Assembly: GCA_900556795.1 (NCBI GenBank)
Contig: USQD01000150.1
Location: 1-5,459, forward strand
Length of the DNA: 5,459 nt
Source: an uncultured Prevotella sp.
GTDB lineage: Bacteria > Bacteroidota > Bacteroidia > Bacteroidales > Bacteroidaceae
Reading direction: 5' to 3'
Position numbers and translations under genes: made by a program. Positions 1 to 5,459 of this stretch are shown here, in pieces; the first letter of the stretch is position 1, and each line of letters begins with the position of its first letter. Under the pieces are notes generated by a model. That model worked only from the letters and a program-made list of their open reading frames with translations, was not told the origin of the DNA and ran no database searches.

Positions 1-45
1 TGGGAAAAGCTGAGAAAAGAAGAGGAAGCTGAGAAAAGAAGAGAA
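1..45. repeat. Purine-rich tract with two 19-bp tandem repeats
   Basis: Two adjacent 19-bp copies (8-26 and 27-45) begin AGCTGAGAAAAGAAGAG and differ at one base. A looser TTGAG echo follows at 50-54. The + strand is almost all purine from 12 to 49. Frame 1 is open from the left edge to a stop at 145-147 and would encode a Lys/Glu/Arg-rich stretch followed by a hydrophobic run, but it passes through the promoter of the next gene. Frame 3 is open only to a TGA at 30-32. Either could be the tail of a gene cut by the contig edge, with the repeat encoding charged helix residues, but nothing shows which. I do not call a gene here. Confidence 0.6.
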
Positions 46-93
46 AAAATTGAGTTTTTTCTGATTATCATCCTTATTCTTAAAAAAAAGTTG

Positions 94-101
94 TATATTT
101 G
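94..101 (+). promoter_or_regulatory. Bacteroidota-type -7 box for the fucosidase gene
   Basis: TATATTTG matches the TAnnTTTG -7 consensus of the Bacteroidota primary sigma factor. Transcription would start at about 105-110, giving a leader of roughly 30 nt that is A/T-rich and has no Shine-Dalgarno sequence. I see no convincing TTG-type -33 element at the usual distance upstream; that region is an A/T-rich stretch ending in an A run. The position just ahead of the gene supports the call. Confidence 0.65.
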
Positions 102-136
102 CACCATTATAACTAACTATAACAACAACATTAATT

Positions 137-1492
137 ATGGGAATTAAAATGAGTTTTAAGTCACAATTATGTGCTGCAATCCTTACTTTGGGTTGCTCTA
201 GCCTAACAGCTAATGCCATGGTTGGGAATGATGCTGCCAAGGAAAACAAGATTCAGCATTATCAACCATCTGCGGAAAATCTGGAATCCCGCAAGCAGTT
301 CCAGGACGATAAGTTCGGTATCTTCCTGCATTGGGGATTGTACAGCATGCTCGCTACCGGCGAATGGACAATGACCAATAAGGACCTGAACTACAAGGAG
401 TATGCCAAGCTGGCTGGCGGTTTCTATCCTTCTAAGTTTGATGCTGCCAAATGGGTGGCTGCTATCAAGGCTTCTGGTGCCAAGTATATCTGCTTCACCA
501 CTCGCCACCACGAGGGATTCTCTATGTTCAAGACCAAGTATTCTGATTATAATATAGTAGATGCTACTCCTTTCCACCGCGACATCGTGAAGGAGCTGGC
601 GGATGAATGCCACAAGCAGGGCATCGCTTTGCACCTTTATTACTCTCATATCGACTGGTATCGTGAGGATGCTGTTTGGGGAAGAACAGGTAGAGGTACC
701 GGCCGCCCTAATCCAAAGGGTAACTGGAAGAGCTACTATCAGTTTATGAACAACCAGCTTACAGAACTTCTTACCAACTACGGCAAGGTGAGATGTATCT
801 GGTTTGATGGATGGTGGGATCAGGATCAGAATCCTAACTTCGATTGGCAGTTGCCAGAGCAGTATGCGCTTATCCATCGCCTGCAGCCAGGCTGCCTGAT
901 CGTAAACAACCATCACTCTTCTCCTTTCGAGGGTGAGGATGTTCAGGCTTTCGAGCGTGATCTTCCTGGAGAGAATAAGGCAGGATTGTCGGGTCAGGAC
1001 ATCAGCTGTCTGCCTCTTGAAACCTGCGAGACCATGAACGGCATGTGGGGTTATAAGATTACCGACCAGGATTATAAGTCTACCAAGACTTTGGTTCATT
1101 ACTTGGTAAATGCGGCTGGAAAGAATGCCAATCTGTTGATGAACATCGGCCCTCAGCCAGATGGTGAGCTTCCTGCAGTAGCATTGGAGCGCCTGGCAGA
1201 GATGGGTGAGTGGATGAAGACTTACGGCGAAACCATCTATGGTACCCGTGGCGGCATCGTGGCTCCTCATGATTGGGGTGTTACTACCCAGAAGGGCAAC
1301 CGTCTCTTCGTTCATATTCTGAACTTGAAGGATAAGAGCCTCTTCCTGCCTCTTGGAAACCAGAAGGTGAAGAAGGCATTCGATTTTGCCAGCAAGAAGC
1401 CGGTGAAGGTTCAGAAGTGCGAAGGTGGAGTACTCTTGAATCTCGGTGAGGTTCCTACAGAAATGGATAAGGTTGTGGAAATTGCACTCTAA
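137..1492 (+). CDS. Exported alpha-L-fucosidase, GH29 family
   Basis: This is a glycoside hydrolase family 29 enzyme, expected to release terminal alpha-L-fucose from glycans by a retaining mechanism, probably in the periplasm or at the cell surface. Residues 1-27 form a signal peptide (Lys at 4 and 8, hydrophobic core 11-23, Ala-Asn-Ala at 25-27 as a signal peptidase I site). The catalytic barrel runs from about 45 to 370: FGIFLHWG at 60-67, RHHEGF at 123-128, and WFDG at 222-225, where Asp224 fits the family's nucleophile. The acid/base residue is not certain; Glu273, Glu279 and Glu295 are candidates. A C-terminal beta-rich region covers about 375-451. The length, 451 residues, is that of a compact, complete GH29. 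ATG at 149 (Met5) is an equally good start, since neither has a Shine-Dalgarno sequence. No SusC/SusD-like genes are visible, so membership in a polysaccharide utilisation locus cannot be shown. Linkage preference (GH29-A or -B) is not assignable from what I see. Confidence 0.94.
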   Translation: MGIKMSFKSQLCAAILTLGCSSLTANAMVGNDAAKENKIQHYQPSAENLESRKQFQDDKFGIFLHWGLYSMLATGEWTMTNKDLNYKEYAKLAGGFYPSKFDAAKWVAAIKASGAKYICFTTRHHEGFSMFKTKYSDYNIVDATPFHRDIVKELADECHKQGIALHLYYSHIDWYREDAVWGRTGRGTGRPNPKGNWKSYYQFMNNQLTELLTNYGKVRCIWFDGWWDQDQNPNFDWQLPEQYALIHRLQPGCLIVNNHHSSPFEGEDVQAFERDLPGENKAGLSGQDISCLPLETCETMNGMWGYKITDQDYKSTKTLVHYLVNAAGKNANLLMNIGPQPDGELPAVALERLAEMGEWMKTYGETIYGTRGGIVAPHDWGVTTQKGNRLFVHILNLKDKSLFLPLGNQKVKKAFDFASKKPVKVQKCEGGVLLNLGEVPTEMDKVVEIAL

Positions 1493-1514
1493 GCTTGTGT
1501 GAATAACATATTGG

Positions 1515-1561
1515 AAAAGTGTCGTAATCTCTTGAAAACATAGAGATTGCGACACTTTTTT
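1515..1561. terminator. Bidirectional intrinsic terminator between convergent genes
   Basis: An 18-bp stem pairs 1515-1532 with 1542-1559, with a 9-nt loop at 1533-1541. The only imperfect position is a T opposite G, which is a G-U wobble in + strand RNA. Six Ts (1556-1561) end the + strand hairpin. Read on the - strand, the stem ends in four Ts from the A run at 1515-1518. It begins 22 nt after the fucosidase stop and about 16 nt beyond the cutC stop, so it can serve both genes. The + direction has the stronger T tract. Confidence 0.88.
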
Positions 1562-1575
1562 ATCGGTGGAAAACT

Positions 1576-2346
1576 TTACCCTAAAAGGTTGGCGATAGTT
1601 TGCTTCACTCTTTCTGCAGATGTAACAGGAGAGTTGCTTTCATCAGCACCCTCGGCACCCATGTATACATTGGTATTGAGCTGCTTCATCTTGCTAGGTA
1701 CGTTGACTCTTGCCGAGAAGTGATACTCGTGGATACCGGTAGCATCGAAGATGGTGCGGATGTTATCCTCGTTTACGCCACAGCCGGCAAGGAGGATAAT
1801 GCGTCCTGCCGCTATCTTCTTGAGTTCTGCAAGAAGAGCCACACCTTCTACAGCCTTGGGTTGCTGACCCGATGTAAGAATGCGGTCGCAACCCAGAGAG
1901 ATGATGTCTTCCAAAGCCTTCTGAGGATTGGCGGCACGGTCGAAGGCACGATGGAAGGTAACGCTCATCGGTTTCTGTTCATTACCGCCTTTCGCCAGTT
2001 CCACGAGTCGGCGATTCGCTTCCATGTCCACTTCTCCATCTTCTGTAAGGCATCCGATAACCACACCATCTACACCCAATTCCCGGCAAAGGCGAATGTC
2101 TTCTTCCATACGCTCAATCTCCAAAGGAGTATAGAGAAAATCTCCACCACGAGGGCGGATGATGACATGGAGCTTGGTTTGATGGAGTAATTTTCTGGCA
2201 ATTTTTATCTCACCATACGATGGGGTCGTGCCACCTTCAGGTATACCTGCACATAGTTCAACACGGTTGGCTCCACCTTCCTGTGCAGCCAGACAGCTTT
2301 CTACGCTGTTGGCGCATATTTCAAACTTAAAATCGTCTCTGTTCAT
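1576..2346 (-). CDS. cutC: CutC family protein (PF03932), TIM barrel
   Basis: This is a complete CutC family protein of 256 residues, close to the usual length of about 250. It has no signal peptide, so it should be cytoplasmic. Family motifs occur in order: FEIC at 7-10, NRVELCAGIPEGG at 27-39, IIRPRGGDF at 62-70, VIGCL at 96-100, TFHRAFD at 130-136, LGCDRILTSG at 151-160, LLAGCGVN at 185-192 and HFSAR at 209-213. They lie at the beta-strand ends of a TIM barrel. The name means 'copper homeostasis', but the E. coli copper phenotype was later attributed to the MicL small RNA, which is encoded at the 3' end of cutC, so a copper role is not secure and the reaction, if any, is unknown. The start is the first Met, about 85 nt downstream of a -7 box; the leader has an A/G-rich stretch but no clear Shine-Dalgarno sequence. 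The gene converges on the fucosidase gene and diverges from the large transglutaminase-like gene. Family assignment is firm; function is not. Confidence 0.93.
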   Translation of the reverse strand: MNRDDFKFEICANSVESCLAAQEGGANRVELCAGIPEGGTTPSYGEIKIARKLLHQTKLHVIIRPRGGDFLYTPLEIERMEEDIRLCRELGVDGVVIGCLTEDGEVDMEANRRLVELAKGGNEQKPMSVTFHRAFDRAANPQKALEDIISLGCDRILTSGQQPKAVEGVALLAELKKIAAGRIILLAGCGVNEDNIRTIFDATGIHEYHFSARVNVPSKMKQLNTNVYMGAEGADESNSPVTSAERVKQTIANLLG

Positions 2347-2429
2347 AGTTTCAAATTCTTCTTTCAGTTTAGTTACTTGATTTCTTTCTAATTCTTTTCT
2401 CTTTTTACTCGATTTCTCGAATTTTTCTG

Positions 2430-2437
2430 CAAAGATA
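2430..2437 (-). promoter_or_regulatory. -7 box for cutC
   Basis: On the - strand this reads TATCTTTG, matching TAnnTTTG. It would start transcription near 2420-2425 and give a leader of about 75-80 nt before the cutC ATG. No good TTG-type -33 element is seen at the expected distance. It is one half of the inverted repeat 2423-2495. Confidence 0.65.
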
Positions 2438-2480
2438 ACATTTTTTCTTTTGGGATAGCTATTATTTCGAAAAAAAACAT

Positions 2481-2488
2481 TATTTTTG
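2481..2488 (+). promoter_or_regulatory. -7 box for the transglutaminase-like gene
   Basis: TATTTTTG matches TAnnTTTG. The start would fall near 2493-2497, leaving an A/T-rich leader of about 65 nt with no Shine-Dalgarno sequence. A TTTTG at 2448-2452 is the nearest -33-like element but lies about 28 bp upstream, farther than usual. It is one half of the inverted repeat 2423-2495. Confidence 0.65.
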
Positions 2489-2559
2489 CAGAAAATTTGT
2501 AACGTAACATCAATATATTAACTAGAATACAATAATAGAAATTAAAAAGCTAACTAACA

Positions 2560-5295
2560 ATGAGAAAATTTTTAGTAATGTTCGCTGTTATGTTTTTGGC
2601 CTCTTGGCAGACTATGATGGCGGCAAATGATCATTTCATTACCGATGCAACTTATCGTACGAAAATGGAAACGGCCTTTCAACAAAAGGTCAAGTTGGTA
2701 GGTAAGCAGTTCTATGACCAGAAGATGCTCAAGCAGCAGAAAGCTACCAGCGATGAGGCAGAGGCTTTGCAGTTTCTTTATGCTTACATGCCTTTAGCTG
2801 ATGTTACTGACTATCCAACCAGCTTCTTCCTGGAAAACGTTCGCTCTAGCTTCGAGGCACGTCAGCAGATGGCTTGGGGCAGCAAGGTGCCTGAGTTGCT
2901 TTTCCGTCATTTCGTACTTCCTGTTCGCATCAACAATGAGAATCTGGACAATTCCCGTATGGTTTTCTTCAAGGAATTGAAGGAGCGTGTGAAGGGTATG
3001 AGCATGAAGGATGCCATCCTTGAGGTAAACCACTGGTGTCATGAACGAGTTACTTATCAGCCATCAGATGGCCGTACATCAGCTCCTCTTTCTACCATTC
3101 GTTCGGCTTACGGACGTTGTGGTGAGCAGAGTACTTTTACCGTGGCTGCATTGAGAGCTATTGGTATTCCTGCACGCCAGGTTTATACTCCTCGCTGGGC
3201 ACATACTGATGATAACCACGCTTGGGTAGAGGCTTGGGCAGATGGTACCTGGTACTTCCTGGGAGCCTGTGAGCCGGAAGCAGTATTGAATCTGGCATGG
3301 TTTAATGCTCCTGCATCACGTGCCATGCTGATGCACACCAAGGCTTTCGGTGATTATAATGGTCCGGAGGAAGTGATGCTCCGCACCTCTAACTATACCG
3401 AAATCAACCTCATCGACAACTATGGTTCTTCAGCTCGCATCGATTTCAATATCGTAGATGCAGCAGGCAATCCTGTTGATGGAGCGAGAGTAGATTTCAA
3501 GATTTATAACTACGCCGAGTTTAACACAGTAGTTACCAAATATACAGCTGCAGACGGCAAGACATTCCTTTCTGCTGGCAAGGGTGATATGATGATCTGG
3601 GCTTCTAAGGGTGGTAAATATGGTTTTGCCAAGGCTTCTTTCGGAAAAGACAAGGCGATAACCGTAAAAATGATCTATGAGGTAGGAAAGCAAATGAGTG
3701 CTTCACAGCAATCTAATGCGGTAGCTTCTGCCAAGATGGTATTCTTCAGAGATTCATTCGATATCGTTCCTCCTCCAGAGAAAGCCAATATTCCTGAAGT
3801 TTCTCCTGAGGCAAGAGCTAAAAACTTAGAGCGTTTTGCTTACGAAGATTCTATCCGCCATGCTTATCTTGCTACCTTCTATAACAAGGAAAGTGCATTG
3901 CAGGCATTGAAGGATAATGGTCTTGCTTCTGGTTCTGAGGAGAATACTCAGAAGATGGTGAAATTCCTGGTAGGTTCAAGCGGAAATCATTGCGTTATCC
4001 TTTCATTCCTGGTTAATCATAGGGATAATCTGAATCGTGCTATTGGCTTGCTCGGTACATTGAGCGCCAAGGATTTGAGAGATATGCAGATGGATATATT
4101 GGAAGATAACTTCAATGCTAAGAGCAACCAGTTGTCTCCACGTGTAGAAAACGAGATGATCATTACTCCATTCAAGCAGTTCTTTGAAAAGAAATTTGCT
4201 AAGCAACAGGTTGCTTTCAAGAACAATCCAAGTCTCTTGGTTGAGTGGGTGAAGAAGAATATCCGTATCAATCCTGATAAGAAGGCGCTTCAGATAGCTC
4301 AAACTCCTATCGGTGTATATCGTGCTCGCCTTACCGATGCTCGCTCTCGCAAGGTATTCTTCGTGGATGTTGCCAGAAGTTTGGGTATCGAGGCTCAAGT
4401 GGATGAGGTGACTAAGAAAACACAGTATAAGAATGCAAATGGCGGTGAATGGATAGACGTTGATTTCGACAATGCTAAACAGGAGGTGGCTGCAAGAGGC
4501 AAACTTGTTATGAAATATGCTGATAATGGAGCTATTGATGATCCTAAATATTATAGCCACTTCACCTTGCATCGCATTAATCCTGATGGTTCTACCTCTC
4601 TCTTGGAATATCCTGAGGAAGGATGCACTTGGAGTGGTACCTTTAAAAATGGGGTGGATTTGGATGAAGGTGACTATTCGCTTGTTACCGGTACTCGTCT
4701 TGCCAATGGTGGCGTGCTTGCAGAAATGCAGATGTTCCATGTTGAAAAGGGCGGTACAACTGTCATTGATATGCACTTACGTACTTCTTCTACTGAGGTT
4801 ACTGTGATTGGTAATTTCGACTCTGAGTCGAAATTCATGTTGTTGACTAGCCCTGAGGAAAATGGTGGCTCCTTTGCATCTGCTACAGCTAATGCCCAGG
4901 AGGTAAGCCTTCTCAGTCAGACTGGTCGTGGATACTTCATTACGGGAGTGATTGGTGTTGGTCAGGAACCTACTAATCATGCTTTGAAGGATATTGCCAA
5001 AGTGGCTCAGGTTTTTGAGAAATGGAATCGTCCTATCGTTCTCCTGTTCGAGGATGAGGCGTCTGCTCAGAAATTCAGAATCTCTGAATTCCATGGATTG
5101 CCAAAGAATATCATCTTTGGTTTTGACAAGGATGGGGCTATCCGCAAGCAGATTGTTACTAACATGAAGCTTCAGAATGCTAATCTCCTTCCTATGTTCA
5201 TCCTTTCTGATACCTTCAACCGTGTGGTTTATATCTCTCAAGGATATACTATCGGCTTGGGTGAGCAGTTGGAGACTATTATTAAGAAACTGTAG
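2560..5295 (+). CDS. Exported multidomain transglutaminase-like protein
   Basis: This is a 911-residue exported protein of unknown substrate. Residues 1-22 are a signal peptide (Arg2, Lys3, hydrophobic core 4-15, Ala21-Ala22 as a likely cut site) with no lipobox Cys, so a soluble periplasmic location is likely. Domains I can make out: a helical N-terminal region (about 25-140); a transglutaminase-like domain (about 145-265) with GRCGEQ (Cys187), NHAWVEAW (His220) and WYFLGACE, where Gly235 stands at the place of the usual triad Asp; an Ig/carboxypeptidase-regulatory-like beta region (about 285-375); a helical linker; a second transglutaminase-like domain (about 555-640) with Ala594 at the Cys position, no matching His, and Asp635 at the Asp position; a beta-rich stretch (about 650-750); and a thioredoxin-like domain (about 775-911) with Pro878 in the cis-Pro place but no cysteines. 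The GRCGE and xxCE motifs recall peptide N-glycanases as well as transglutaminases. The gene is intact and stands alone after a divergent promoter. The fold of domain 1 is well supported; activity is uncertain. Confidence 0.88.
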   Translation: MRKFLVMFAVMFLASWQTMMAANDHFITDATYRTKMETAFQQKVKLVGKQFYDQKMLKQQKATSDEAEALQFLYAYMPLADVTDYPTSFFLENVRSSFEARQQMAWGSKVPELLFRHFVLPVRINNENLDNSRMVFFKELKERVKGMSMKDAILEVNHWCHERVTYQPSDGRTSAPLSTIRSAYGRCGEQSTFTVAALRAIGIPARQVYTPRWAHTDDNHAWVEAWADGTWYFLGACEPEAVLNLAWFNAPASRAMLMHTKAFGDYNGPEEVMLRTSNYTEINLIDNYGSSARIDFNIVDAAGNPVDGARVDFKIYNYAEFNTVVTKYTAADGKTFLSAGKGDMMIWASKGGKYGFAKASFGKDKAITVKMIYEVGKQMSASQQSNAVASAKMVFFRDSFDIVPPPEKANIPEVSPEARAKNLERFAYEDSIRHAYLATFYNKESALQALKDNGLASGSEENTQKMVKFLVGSSGNHCVILSFLVNHRDNLNRAIGLLGTLSAKDLRDMQMDILEDNFNAKSNQLSPRVENEMIITPFKQFFEKKFAKQQVAFKNNPSLLVEWVKKNIRINPDKKALQIAQTPIGVYRARLTDARSRKVFFVDVARSLGIEAQVDEVTKKTQYKNANGGEWIDVDFDNAKQEVAARGKLVMKYADNGAIDDPKYYSHFTLHRINPDGSTSLLEYPEEGCTWSGTFKNGVDLDEGDYSLVTGTRLANGGVLAEMQMFHVEKGGTTVIDMHLRTSSTEVTVIGNFDSESKFMLLTSPEENGGSFASATANAQEVSLLSQTGRGYFITGVIGVGQEPTNHALKDIAKVAQVFEKWNRPIVLLFEDEASAQKFRISEFHGLPKNIIFGFDKDGAIRKQIVTNMKLQNANLLPMFILSDTFNRVVYISQGYTIGLGEQLETIIKKL

Positions 5296-5319
5296 TTGGT
5301 ATCATCAGCTACAGCTTTC
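5286..5319 (+). other. Weak hairpin overlapping the stop codon of the 911-residue gene
   Basis: GAAACTGTAG at 5286-5295 pairs with CTACAG at 5309-5314 and TTTC at 5316-5319, leaving a one-base bulge (C5315) and a 13-nt loop. No T tract follows, so it is not a standard intrinsic terminator. It may slow RNA decay or be chance. The remaining sequence up to 5388 is purine-rich then A/T-rich and holds no gene I can support. Confidence 0.3.
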
Positions 5320-5388
5320 ACCAGAAAAATGGAGAAGGAGGAATAAATAACCAAAAATCTCCTATATATAAAAGGTATACCCGTTGGC

Positions 5389-5459
5389 AGATCGGAAGAG
5401 CACACGTCTGAACTCCAGTCACGTTTCGGAATCTCGTATGCCGTCTTCTGCTTGAAAAA
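5389..5459 (+). other. Illumina TruSeq adapter contamination, not biological
   Basis: From AGATCGGAAGAGC at 5389 the sequence follows the TruSeq indexed adapter. The constant arm ends at about 5422, the index GTTTCG lies at 5423-5428 (TruSeq index 21 as I recall the list), and the P7 end ATCTCGTATGCCGTC and onward runs from about 5431 to 5454. The final AAAAA (5455-5459) is typical of reading past the end of a library molecule. Untrimmed short-insert reads extended the contig here. Everything after 5388 should be removed before any annotation or database use. Confidence 0.99.

Larger units (their letters stand above)
2423..2495. repeat. Inverted repeat holding two mirror-image promoters
   Basis: The 16-bp arms at 2423-2438 and 2480-2495 are reverse complements at 15 of 16 positions, separated by 41 bp of A/T-rich sequence. 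Each arm carries a TAnnTTTG box followed by GCAGAAAA, so both the -7 element and the probable start region are duplicated in opposite directions. This gives cutC and the 911-residue gene matching core promoters. The arms could also be an operator for a dimeric regulator, but the promoter reading explains them fully. Confidence 0.75.

Noticed and set aside
43..61. Hairpin GAAAAAA / TTTTTTC with a TTGAG loop, as a possible terminator
   Set aside because: The stem is almost all A-T pairs with one G-C pair and would be unstable. It is more simply part of the purine-rich repeat followed by a T run.
188..198. Leu-Thr-Leu-Gly-Cys at residues 16-20 of the fucosidase as a lipoprotein box
   Set aside because: The -3 and -2 residues (Thr, Leu) do not fit the lipobox, while Ala-Asn-Ala at 25-27 is a good signal peptidase I site. 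A surface lipoprotein is not excluded but is less likely.
203..1555. A 450-codon open frame on the - strand opposite the fucosidase gene
   Set aside because: It is exactly in codon register with the GH29 gene and exists because that gene avoids TTA, CTA and TCA codons. Its translation has no recognisable motifs, and it begins inside the terminator hairpin.
1600..2190. A 196-codon open frame on the + strand opposite cutC
   Set aside because: It is in register with cutC, whose protein matches its family along the full length. The + strand frame looks like composition-driven shadow and has no promoter or family motif.
4003..4776. A 257-codon open frame on the - strand inside the 911-residue gene
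   Set aside because: It is in register with the + strand gene, which has continuous domain structure through this region. The antisense translation is rich in Ile, His and Leu without recognisable motifs.
5329..5346. GGAGGA and a five-codon ATG frame after the large gene
   Set aside because: The frame encodes only five residues before a stop, and no ATG follows the GGAGGA at a useful distance before the adapter begins.
5374..5381. GGTATACC palindrome near the true contig end
   Set aside because: An 8-bp palindrome in A/T-rich sequence is expected by chance and has no partner feature.

Overview
The window looks like one short contig from a member of the Bacteroidota, most likely Prevotella/Segatella or a close relative. 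Three things point there. TAnnTTTG-type -7 boxes sit upstream of all three genes. The 5' leaders are A/T-rich and lack a Shine-Dalgarno sequence. The gene content is an exported GH29 fucosidase, a CutC-family protein and a large exported transglutaminase-like protein. The genus is an inference from style, not from a marker gene.

Layout, left to right. Positions 1-~93 hold a purine-rich tract with a 19-bp tandem repeat and no certain gene. A promoter at 94-101 leads into an exported alpha-L-fucosidase (137-1492, + strand). A strong hairpin at 1515-1561 lies between that gene and the convergent cutC gene (1576-2346, - strand) and can terminate both. The 213-bp gap 2347-2559 carries two divergent promoter boxes that are almost exact mirror images: one fires left into cutC, the other right into the 911-residue protein (2560-5295, + strand). 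After that gene come 93 bp of apparently genuine sequence with a weak hairpin. The last 71 bases (5389-5459) are Illumina TruSeq adapter with an index and an A tail, so the biological sequence ends at about 5388.

The most interesting gene is the last one. It has a signal peptide, a transglutaminase/PNGase-like domain with the catalytic Cys and His but Gly in place of the usual Asp, a beta-sandwich-like region, a second decayed transglutaminase-like domain that lacks the Cys and His but keeps an Asp at the matching place, and a thioredoxin-like C-terminal domain with no cysteines. Its function is unknown. The fucosidase and this protein both appear to be exported, and CutC appears cytoplasmic. 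No operon joins the three genes; only cutC and the large gene share a promoter region. A common role in glycoprotein turnover is possible but speculative.

No tRNA, rRNA, CRISPR array, transposase or integrase is visible.
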